Origin: JAEUTH01 sp039931675
GTDB taxonomy: Bacteria; Bacteroidota; Bacteroidia; AKYH767-A; OLB10
Reading direction: 5' to 3'
NCBI GenBank assembly: GCA_039931675.1
Contig: JBDTRM010000126.1
Coordinates: 1 to 64,000 of the forward strand
Length of the DNA: 64,000 nt
Below are positions 8,866 to 19,700 of the stretch, in pieces; within the stretch, counting starts at the first letter, position 1, and the number at the start of each line of letters is the position of its first letter. A program made the position numbers and the translations under genes. Under the pieces are notes generated by a model, which was given only the letters and a program-made list of their open reading frames with translations, was not told the origin of the DNA and did no database searches.

Positions 8866-8907
8866 TTTATTTGTTCGGGGTCGGGATAATATCCCGAGTT
8901 ACGTTAG
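8866..8907. repeat. GGGATAATATCCC repeat at the end of ccmC
   Basis: This is a second copy of the repeat found at the end of the ccmD-like gene. The minus strand reads TAACTCGGGATATTATCCCG, followed by ACCCCGAACAAATAAA. The TAA is the ccmC stop codon. The two copies share the flank TTTTATTTGTTCG on the plus strand. Confidence 0.8.
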
Positions 8908-9570
8908 TATGCTTTCAATATGTCGTTTACGCAATTGAATAGTTAATATCCATAAGCCGATTAATATCCACCCGATAACTGCGGGATAAAATACTAACCG
9001 CATTTGATTATCGAGATCATACGATTTGAATGCAGGATTACCTCCGTTGCCGGGATGCAATGAAGATGTTAAGCGTGGCATTATCAGGATGAATACATTC
9101 ATCATCACGTAAGCAAAGATGTTGTAAACTGCTGAGAACCGTGCCCGTTTTTGTTCGTCATCAATTGAATTTCGTAAGAGGAAATATGCTGCATAAACTA
9201 AAAGAGAGGCTGCAACTCCATTCAACTTGGGGTCGCTTGTCCAAAACGCACCCCAGGTAAATCGTGCCCATAACATGCCTGTAAGTAAGCCAAGTGAGGC
9301 AAATAACATTGCCACTTTTGCAGCCTCCACTGAAATTGTATCATATTTTAATTCGAATTTATTTAAATGGAGGATGGCATAAATTAATGAAACGGTAAGC
9401 AAAAAAATCATGGTAAACCACATGGTAACGTGGTAATACAAATTGCGAATGGTTTCATTCAAAATATCGCGGGCAGGCACCGGTAATAACATACCGCCAA
9501 TCACTGCATAGAATACTAAAATTACTCCTGCTATTTTCCACCAATTACTGTATGCTATTTTGGGTATCAT
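8899..9570 (-). CDS. ccmC: Heme exporter/transfer protein CcmC
   Basis: A six-span membrane protein of 223 residues that loads heme onto CcmE. The tryptophan-rich motif is WGAFWTSDPK at 106-115, and the flanking histidine ligand is probably H47 in YYHVTMWF; both are hallmarks of the CcmC/CcsA group. It follows ccmB in the minus-strand operon with a 138-bp gap that contains a dispersed AGATTGCTTC repeat. The stop codon is provided by a GGGATAATATCCC repeat. Confidence 0.93.
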   Translation of the reverse strand: MIPKIAYSNWWKIAGVILVFYAVIGGMLLPVPARDILNETIRNLYYHVTMWFTMIFLLTVSLIYAILHLNKFELKYDTISVEAAKVAMLFASLGLLTGMLWARFTWGAFWTSDPKLNGVAASLLVYAAYFLLRNSIDDEQKRARFSAVYNIFAYVMMNVFILIMPRLTSSLHPGNGGNPAFKSYDLDNQMRLVFYPAVIGWILIGLWILTIQLRKRHIESILT

Positions 9571-9662
9571 TTATAAATGCTCTTAAACATGAAGGAAAAT
9601 AGAGTTTAATATTTCAAGTTTTGTTGATACATATTGCTTTAATATTCCTACTAACCAAGTAA

Positions 9663-9688
9663 AGATTGCTTCGTTCCTCGCAATGACG
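9663..9688. repeat. AGATTGCTTC/CGCAATGACG dispersed repeat
   Basis: The repeat reads AGATTGCTTC, then GTTCCT, then CGCAATGACG. About eight members lie in this window in both orientations (24169, 25083, 44967, 58127, 58200, 59203, 60858). This copy lies in the ccmB-ccmC spacer. Confidence 0.85.
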
Positions 9689-9708
9689 AATTACCCAATT
9701 ACCATCAA

Positions 9709-10368
9709 TCAATCGCGCCAAAGGTATGGAAATAAAATGTAGCCGAGGGTAATAGAAATCACGTTAAGCGCTACAAGAATAATCATGTATTTTATATCCA
9801 CACTCCAACTTAAACCATCAACGATATTTTTTGAAAGCTTGAGAATAGTAATCAACAATGGAAACAATAAAGGAAAACTAAGAATTGCCATTAGTGCCGA
9901 ACTGTTATTGGCACGCGAGGCTATCGCACTAACAATTGTCAAAATTGAAGATAAACCGCAATTGCCTAAAATGATACAAATCATAAATAAGCTGATGTTA
10001 CTAACAAGGTTTCCTATAAATAAAATGTAGAATAGAAAAGTTACAATAGAAAGGAATGACAGCAACAATGCATTGTAAATTATTTTTGAGAGGATTATTG
10101 CGCGGGGATCAGCAATAGTGTACATAAATAACTGCTGACCGGTTCCTTCCTGGATAAAGCTTTTTGCCACAGCATTGATTGCAGCGAATATAGAGATCAC
10201 CCAAAATAGTGCATTCCAGGTTATGGGGTCAATGATCTGATGAAAGGAAAGGTAACAAACGTAAAGCGTTGAAATCACATAAAGCAACATCCCGCTTAGC
10301 GAAAATTTTTGTTTCCACTCTAAACGAAACTCCTTTGCCATAAGGCTTTTTACCTGTTTTATAAGCAT
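9709..10368 (-). CDS. ccmB: Heme exporter protein CcmB
   Basis: The membrane subunit of the CcmABCD release complex, with six hydrophobic segments over 219 residues. The N-terminal cytosolic segment LMAKEFRLEWKQKFSLSG is the conserved CcmB opening, and VAKSFIQEGTGQQLFMYT matches the loop after the second span. It is the first gene of the minus-strand ccm run. The partner ATPase CcmA is not encoded in this window and must lie elsewhere if used. Confidence 0.93.
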   Translation of the reverse strand: MLIKQVKSLMAKEFRLEWKQKFSLSGMLLYVISTLYVCYLSFHQIIDPITWNALFWVISIFAAINAVAKSFIQEGTGQQLFMYTIADPRAIILSKIIYNALLLSFLSIVTFLFYILFIGNLVSNISLFMICIILGNCGLSSILTIVSAIASRANNSSALMAILSFPLLFPLLITILKLSKNIVDGLSWSVDIKYMIILVALNVISITLGYILFPYLWRD

Positions 10369-10774
10369 CAGTGGCGCGAAAGTAAATTATTAAGTGGAAT
10401 GTGTATAAAAGGGTTTGTGATTACTATAAAATTAGCAGTTACGTGCTTTCTAACTAAAACATATTCAGGTTCAATTGAATTCTTTTGAAAAATAATTCAT
10501 TCTATTATGAAAATGTTATGAAATTGTTATTATCATTGTATAATAATTTTTTGATTACCCCTATAATTTAAGCTTTATTAAAAATATTTTTTCTTACGGA
10601 AACCATTCAGATACGCAGAGAATTTTAAGCAGAAGCATTGATGTACATTTAGCAAGGATATTTTCAAAGACAGCCGCAACCGGCAACCGTTCAGAAAGGA
10701 AGAAATTTTTCAGGAGCTTAATTTAAGTTTGTTCCTGCCATTCAATTTTATTAAACCCTTTAATAAATTACATT
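10369..10774. other. Divergent intergenic region, ccmB / giant surface protein
   Basis: No convincing gene lies in these 406 bp. The centre is very AT-rich (10480-10590). A weak promoter-like pair, TTG at 10524-10526 and TAATTTTTTG at 10544-10553, points toward the giant gene. That would leave a leader of about 210 bases before its ATG at 10775. The leader has no strong hairpin that I can see. Confidence 0.4.
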
Positions 10775-13700
10775 ATGAATTCTAAAAACTACTTCAGGCT
10801 ATTTGCTGTTTGCTTAATTGCAGCGCTATTTGCTTCCACTGTTGTTAATGGCGGTTTTATTCCGCGCACATTTGCAATCACTAAATCATCAACCATTTCC
10901 TTAAAAACGGTTAAGTCCATTAACCAACCTTCGATTGGTCATTATCTTTTTCTCGGTCCGTTAACAGTGACAGTTGATACTGCTTGTACAGGTCCATGCT
11001 GCGGAAGTTCTGCGGGAGGCACTGGCAGCAATTGTAGCACAGGTGTAAATGTTACAGGCGGCACCCCACCTTATAATTATAGCTGGTCTAACGGTGCAAC
11101 TACCAAGTGCATTTCAGGAATCGGGCCTGGGGTTTACTTCGTAATAGTCACCGATGGATTTGGAAACGCTGGCACTTTGCAGATCACAATTCAGCCAGGG
11201 CCATGCTGCAAATTGGTTTGCCCTAATGATACAACAATATGTTTCCAAACGCCTGACTCTTTGGTAAAGCTTGGCAAACCTAAAGTAGTTTCACTTGTTC
11301 CTACTGCGCCAGACCCGTGCTACGCTGATTCAATATGGAATAATTCAACCGGTATTTACCCGGTAGGAACTACCGTAATAAAATGGTATGCGCATTACCC
11401 TGACGGACATGTTGATACCTGTAAACAAAATGTAATACGTAATCCCGCAGTGCCATTTGTTTTATCCTTTACAACATCACCCGCTGCTGTGGCAGGAGTT
11501 ATTAATATTTGTAATGGACAGTCAATTACGTTTACAAATACCTCAACTGGCAGTACAGGTCAGTTGTGGAATTTCGGTAACGGATATTATTCAAGCAATG
11601 TTACTCATACACAGGTTTATACTTTTCCCCCGGGAACTTACACAGTAACACTTAGCGTATATGATGCCTGCGGTTTTAAGCATGACACCTCGCTTACAGT
11701 AATTGTTGACCCTAATACAGGACCCGATATTGAATGTATTTCAGTAGTGTGCCCCGGTGACACAGTTACTTATCATACCAATGCAAATTGCACTACTTAT
11801 ACTTGGATGGTAACAGGTGGAACAATAATTTCTACTCCTCTTAATAATGATAGTATTACTGTGGTATGGGGTCCCGGTCCAATGGGCACTATTTCATTAA
11901 CTGTTTCAGGCTGCACACCACCAAGCACTTGCGCAATAGCAACAGTTAAAACTGTTTATATAGTTCCAGCTACCATGCCTGTTATAGGCCCTCCAATTGT
12001 ATGTTCAGGCAGCACCACAAGTTACTGTGTGGCTTGCATACCCGGCAATGAACATACCTGGACCATTTCACCGGCTGCGGCTTACGATTCAGTAAAAGTT
12101 AACGACTGTTGTATTACTATTTATTGGAGCAAGACCTATTTTGGTCCTGCAAATGTTTATGTATATTATAAGAATGTTCTTACGGGTGCCGGATGCAGTT
12201 TGCCTGATGGTTGTCCTACTGATTCGGGTTGTTCAGGCTCGGGCAACTTAAATGTAACAGTTCGTCCGATATTTGGAATTTCAGGACCTGCAAAAGTTTG
12301 TAAAAATTCTACAGGCCCATTATTTAATGGGATGAATCTTACCAATAATACCGTTGTTTCTGTAGTTTCATGGAAATTAGTAACACCTCTTCCTTCAACA
12401 TTAACCTTAACTACAGCTGCACTTAATTCATATTCATGGAATACAATGTTGGGAGTTTACACATTAACTGCTTATGCTCCTCCCGGCATTTATTGCAATG
12501 ATTCGGCTACGGTAAATTTTGAAGTTGTAGAAGCTACAACTCCCAATCCCATTACGGGCGCTGATACCGTATGCCCTGGAAGCACACATTATTATTCTGT
12601 GCAGCCTAACATGGGCGGTGTACAATATATATGGAATGTAACCGGAGCAGGAAGTCCTCTTGGTATAACGATTACATCAGTACCCACACTTGCAATTACA
12701 TGGGGAGCAGGAGGAGGAACAGTTTCAATGCAGCAACAATTGCTTGCAAGTCCTTTCTGTACTTCTGTTTCAACGGCTCCATTCACTGTTGTTACCTATC
12801 CTCCATTTACATTGCCTGTTGTAACGGCAAATCCGGGAGGTGCAAGTTGTTTAAAGACTTCTGTAACTTATTGTTATAGCGGACCACCTTTAAGTAATGC
12901 AACTTATACGTGGTCTGTAGTTCCGCCAACTGCAGGAAATATTACAACTTCAAATGGCGGTAATTGTATTACTATAAAATGGGTTGATGGCAGCATCACA
13001 CCTATATTTGTAAAGTTAAAAATTTCGAGATGCTATGATGATTCAGTGATGTTCCCGGTTACACTGCTTGCATTGCCTCCTGTTCCGAGCATTTCTTATT
13101 CACCGATTCTTATATGCAAAAATTCGCCTGTAAGTTTTTCAACTACAAGCTTGGGTCCGATTTGGAATTGGGATTTTGGTGATGCGGGAAGTTCTCCACT
13201 TCAAAACCCTGTGCATGTCTATACCACAGCAGGTGATTTTGTTGTAAAACTAACGGTAACTAATTCAAACGGCTGTTCTGATACTGCATTTACCAATGTC
13301 CATGTGGAAGATATTCCCGTGTTGCCTGTCATAACAGGCAATGCATCGCCATGTTTAAATAGTTTTAATACCTATTCTTTCTCACAACCGTTCTTCCCCG
13401 GTGGTTCCTATACATGGTCATTATCCGGTGGCGGAAATATTATTTCGGGGCAGGGAAGCAATTCAATAAATGTTCAATGGACCAGTCCTGGTACTCATAA
13501 TGTTTTTCTTGCAGTAAATTCTCTGTGTGGATTATTAGTGGCAACACCTTTTACTGTTGTAGTTAATCCATTGCCAACTGTTTCAATAATACTTCCTTCA
13601 CCATCATGTGTAGGTTCGACATTAACCTTTAGCAGTGCAGGTTCACCAGTAGTTTCATACTCATGGAGTTTTGGAGGGGGTTCGCCAGGTACTTCTGTTG

Positions 13701-16700
13701 CTCCCACACCATCTGTTACTTACGGTGTGGTAGGAACTTATCCAGTTTCACTAACTGTAACTGATGCAAATGGATGCACAGCAACAGCATTAACAAGCAT
13801 TGATATTCATGAATTACCAATTGCATTTATTACAACACCTGATGTAAATGGTTGTACTTTTCCATTTCCGGTTAATATATATGCAGTAAACTCGGGCGGT
13901 TATTCTTTTAGCTGGATTCCTACAGGTACAACTGGTCCTTCACTAAGCACTTTGGTTACAGCTCCTACTACTTATTCTGTTTTGGTTACCAATCAATATG
14001 GATGTACTCAATTGTCAAATCCCATTACATTTACTAATGGCAATTGTGCTCCTGCACCTCCGCAGCCAGGTGATTGCGTTACGCAGGACAGTATTAATTT
14101 CACCTGGAATCCTCCATTATGCTTGCAAGACTCTTTCTTTGTTTCAGGCAGCGCCTTGCCTCCATATTCATGGTTTTTTGATTATGTAGGTGCAACCGCA
14201 ACCGGTAGTGCTGTTTCAAACACTTATGTTTTCCCAGGTTTTTATAAAGTTACTGTTTGTGGTTTAGGTCGTGGATTTATTTATCCGGCTATGACCGTTC
14301 CTTGTCCTAATATTCCCATTTGTAAAATGAGGCCTGTAAAGGTTCCATTTGATGCGAGATTTAAAGTAAATTATGCTTGTGCAGGTAATGTAATGCAGAC
14401 TATAATTACTAATACTTCCATTTGGGCAGGAGCTAACACTTATTCATGGAATTGGTATTTGGATGGCAGCGGCACTCCGTTTTCATCTATAACAAATCCT
14501 TCTAACCAGGCTTTTTCACCGGGACCACATAATATTACTTTAATTATCAGTGACCCCGGAGCTGGAAACACACTTGCAACATGTACACTAACCGTTGCTA
14601 TAAACGTTCCAACGCCTATTGTTGCAAGTTTCACATCACCTGCACAGGTATGTAAAGGATTTGCCGCAGCCTTCTTAGACACATCTACACCATCAGCTTT
14701 TACAAGAACCTGGACTTCTGCGGGAGCACCATCCACAACTACAAATCCTGCTAACCTCATTTATACGATTGCCGGAGCTACCACTGTTACCTTAAATGTA
14801 TCTGATGTTTATGGATGTACAAGTTCAGCGTCAGCAGGTGTGAATGTCCAGGTGGGAACAGGAACTATTACAGTTGTAAATAACGGTGCATGCGATTCGG
14901 TTCAGTTGATTGCATCAGGTAATCCGAATTACATCTGGACTTATTTCAGTCCTGTGCCTCCTGTTACAGCCAGCACAGTTTATGTTAAGAATGGTGGATA
15001 TTATAGTGTAGTTGCAGTTGACCCTTCCAATGGTTGTCCTTACAGTGCCAGCACTCCGCTCATTACTGTTTTGAAACCACCGGTTGCAACTATAACAGGA
15101 AAAACAACTTACTGCCAGAATGAAAAATTAGATTTGAAAACTTCTTCTGCCGGAAGTGTTGTATGGCGATATGATTTCGATGGTTACGTTTCTATACAAG
15201 GTACATTGCCAAATATGACTAACGTTGCCTCTATACCAGGAACATTTATTTACCGGGTTACCATAACGGGTGCAAATGGTTGTACTGCTTCAGCAACTAT
15301 TCAAATTGTTGTTGACCCTGTGCCTGCGTCAGCAACTATAATAGGTGGACCGACAACTATTTGCGATGGTGATTCTGTTCTGCTCTCAGTAAGCCCAACA
15401 GGAGGAGTTACTTATATATGGAGTAAATCACCTCCTCCACCGGTTGCTACACCTGCAAGCCCATCAATATGGGTTAAACAAGCCGGTACATATAATGTAA
15501 TTGTGCAAACTGCAAGCGGATGTTATTTCCCTGCTATAGCTCCAAAAACTATAACAGTAAACCCATTGCCACCTGTTAAAATTTCAGGTGACACAGTACT
15601 GTGTGAAGGCGAAACCCTATTGCTTACAACAATTACTGTTGGAGGTGCAACATATTTATGGAGCGGACCCGCAGGCGGTGGTGCAAGCAACCCTTTACAA
15701 ATTAACAACATGCTTGTAGCAGGTTCAGGTGTATATACGGTAACAGTTACTTATACTGCAACAGGCTGTTCAAGCACGGCAACGATAAATGTAATAGTTC
15801 ATCCTAATCCTGTTGTGCCTTTTACAGCAACAAATATTCCCGGTGTGCTTTGCCAGGGCCCTCTTTATACTGATTCCATAACTCCGGGTACAATAGATGG
15901 AAGTTTAAATCCACTTGATTATGTATGGAATACCGGTCAACAAGGTTACAGTATTTTCATAGCTAATGTTGGTAGTTATTTCGTTACGGCTACTAATCAG
16001 TGGGGTTGTACTTCAGTATCAAATACAATTACCATTCATCCTAATCCTGATTTAAGTTGCGTACCTACAGGCTGTTATGATTTCTGTTCGGAGTGCGATT
16101 CGGTTGAAATACCGGCACCAAGTGGTTTCTTTGCTTATCAATGGCAAAAACTTACGGGAGGTGTATTTGTAAATTACAGCACTTCTCAAAACTTAAAAGT
16201 TTATATACCAGGGGGCAAATTCAGATTACTTGTGTCTAACCAATGGGGCTGTGCTGATTCATCTGATACTTTGTCAATCAAGTTTCATAATTGTTGTGCG
16301 CCACATGATACTGTTTCTTGTGTGGATTCAACCTGCCAGGACTTTAGTATAGTCGCTTTAAACTTCTTTGGGCCTTATCCTCCCGCTCCTAATGTTAATA
16401 TAGTAGTCAGTAATGTTGGTGGTCAGTATCCCGGTGATCAGTTTTTAAAAGTTACTGATTTACCAGGGCCATCGGCAGTAAAAACAGATTCCACTTATAA
16501 TGGTAAATGGTGCTGCGGGAAATTCCATTTCGACTTTAAGATTTTTGATGATGGACAAGCCGGTGTAGTAAATGTTCAGCCTAAGTTCAGAATTTTTAAT
16601 AGTGTAATCGGTAAAGGATTTTTATTTACATCAAGTATAACGATGAATGAAAATAGCGGTTGGCAACATATAGTAGCTTGTGCAGGTTTAGATTCACTTC

Positions 16701-19700
16701 CGGTTAATCCTACTTACGGAACCTGGACTCCGATTGGCGCAGCAACCGTAGCTGACTGGAATGCAGTAGCAAGTAATGTAACTGATGTTGTTATCCAAAC
16801 TCAGATAAACAATAGTGGTGAAGTTGTAGGTATAGATAATGTTTGTTTCATACCTGTTCATTTTGAGATTGGTTGTCATCAAACAACAATATGTAATGAG
16901 CACACTTTAGAAGTTAATATTATTGACGATAGCGGTTGTCCAAACTTCAAATACCATTGGAGTAATGGCGCTACTACTCAAAATATAATTGTTACCATTC
17001 CCGGCTTATATTGTGTTACGGTAACTAATTGCTGCGGCTGTGTTGACTCTTGTTGTTTAACCGTGTTACCCGGCACTACAGATACACTTCATGTAACTGA
17101 TACCGTATATCATATAACTTGTGATAGTGTATTCGGAGGTATTGTTGTTGATGTTACCGGTGGAGTTCTTCCATATACTTATACATGGAGTAACGGCAGC
17201 ACCACTCAGAATATCTTTAATGCAACTGCAGGTGTTTATACGCTTACTGTAATTGACTCGGTTGGATGTATTGTTATTATTCATGATACAGTTGTTGTTG
17301 ATTCTACCTGCAATTGTGCTACTACGCCTCTTCCTACCATAACAATAATTAGTGTTGATGCAGATAGTTGTAATCAGAGCGGATGTATCCATGCAACATT
17401 TACAGGTTGTTGTTTGCGTTACAGTTATTCGTATTATCCGCTTTGCGCATCTCAGCCTCCATATAGTGTGGGTCAAACAACAAACCCGGCAATATTCTGT
17501 AATCTGAAAGCAGGAAACTACACTATATATGTGGAAGATATGTGCGGGCATCTCATATCGCAAACTGTTACTGTGCCTTCTATAAACGGACCGTTAACTG
17601 TAACAACTCAATTTAGTAATTGTGCAGATACAATATGTCTTGTTGTAACTGGTGGTTGCCCACCTTACACTTATCAATGGTTAAATGGTGCCACAACACA
17701 ATGTATTACTGGATTTTCACCTTGTACTGATTTCGCTTGCACCGTAACAGATAGCCACGGATGTACTTATTTACAATTTGTAACCGGTCCTCATGTTACC
17801 TTCTTCAACATTGTTAAACCACATTGTTGTTTAGCCAATGGCAGTATATGTGTTGAAGCTTGTTTCGCACAAATGCCCTACACATATCAGTGGAATACAA
17901 CTCCTGTTCAAACAACGCAATGTGCGACAGGCTTAGTTGCAGGTACTTATTGTGTAACTATATTTAATGCTAACGGTCAACATATACAATGTTGTTACAC
18001 ATTAACTAATGATATTGTTATGGCACCTAATGTCACATTTGAATATGCTGCATGTGGTTCAGAAATTACTGCCGTTATTGGTCAAGGTCCCTGTTCAAAT
18101 TATACATTCCACTGGGATAATGGTTCTACCACATTAACACGAGGGAATCTTGTTGGGTGCGATTCAATAACATTTACAATTGTGCTTTGCGATGGAACCA
18201 TAATACATCATGGTTTAAGAGTGCCCCATATCACTGCTACAATTACTCCTGTGTCTTGTGCGAATGGAGGTTTAGGAACTATTTGTGTTAATGTGGAATG
18301 TTTCCGTTGTCCTCCATATACTTATTCATGGTTACCAAATCCGGTATGCCCTGGCAGCACAACTAATTGCTTTAGTTGTATTGCAGGTACTTACACTGTT
18401 TGTATTACTAATAATTGCGGTGAAACAATCTGCTGTCCGTTTACAATCCCTTCCACAACTCCTATAACAGTAACTACTCACTATTCTACTTGTGCAGATT
18501 CTATATGCCTTGATGTACAGGGTGGTTGTGCTCCTTATACCTACCAATGGCTGGGGGGTGCTACAACACAATGCATTACCGGATTTCCACAGTGTGCAAG
18601 TTTCTATTGCACTGTAACAGATGCTTGCGGATGCACTTACCTGCAATTTGTTGACGGTCCTCATTTTACTTTCAATGGCATTTTACAGCCCACTTGTTGC
18701 AAAGCCAATGGAAGAATTTGTGTACAGGTATGTTTTGGTCAGCAGCCTTATTCTTACTTATGGAGTAATGGCAAAACTTCAGCATGTATTGCCGGTTTAC
18801 TTCCCGGAACCTATTGCGTAACTGTTACCAATGCTAATGGCGCGACTATTTCTTGTTGTTATACTTTGACCGCTGCTGTAATTACACCTCCTGCTATTTC
18901 ATTTCACTTTGACCAATGCGGTTCTACAGTTACTGCAGTAATTGATGACCATGGTTGCAGTAATTATACATGGCATTGGGAGAATAGTGTAACAAGCCTT
19001 ACAAGGGATAATCTTATCGAATGTGATTCTATTACACTTACAGTTACCAGGTGCGATGGCACAATTTATACCCATGGATGCAGAGTGCCGCATATAACTG
19101 CAGTGGTAACCTCTGTTAATTGTCTCACAGGGCTTGGAGGAATTTGCGTTACTGCAACTTGCTTCGGTTGTGGTCCATTAACTTATTTATGGGCTCAAAA
19201 TCCTGTTTGTCCTGGAAGTACGTCATCCTGTATTCAATGCGTTGCAGGGTATTACACTGTTTGTATAACAAATTGCCAGGGTGATGTGGTTTGCTGCCAG
19301 TTCGTTATCCCGGCTACTCCGAATTTAATCGTAAGCCTTGTTTCCAAGGTTAATCCTACATCTGTTTCACCCGCAAGCGGAGCCATCAACATTAATGTAA
19401 CAGGGGGAACTCCACCTTACACATATCTCTGGAGCAATGGTGCCACTACTCAAAATATTTCGGGATTAACAGCAGGAACCTATACCGTAACAGTTACAGA
19501 TGCCAATGGATGTACAAGCACCCTGGTAGTTAAGATAAAAACTATCTGCCAGTTAACTTATACTACCATTGTTGTTAGACCTGCAAGCTGTTTCCTGAAT
19601 AACGGAATTATAACAGTCGTGCCTTCGGGTGGTACCTCATACACGTACGCCTGGGCTACAGTGCCTGTGCAAACTACTGCAACTGCTACCGGGCTTCCTT

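Noticed and set aside
17608..19320. Repeats in the giant gene as a CRISPR array
   Set aside because: They are long, diverged, in frame and code for protein modules; no short identical repeats with unique spacers exist.
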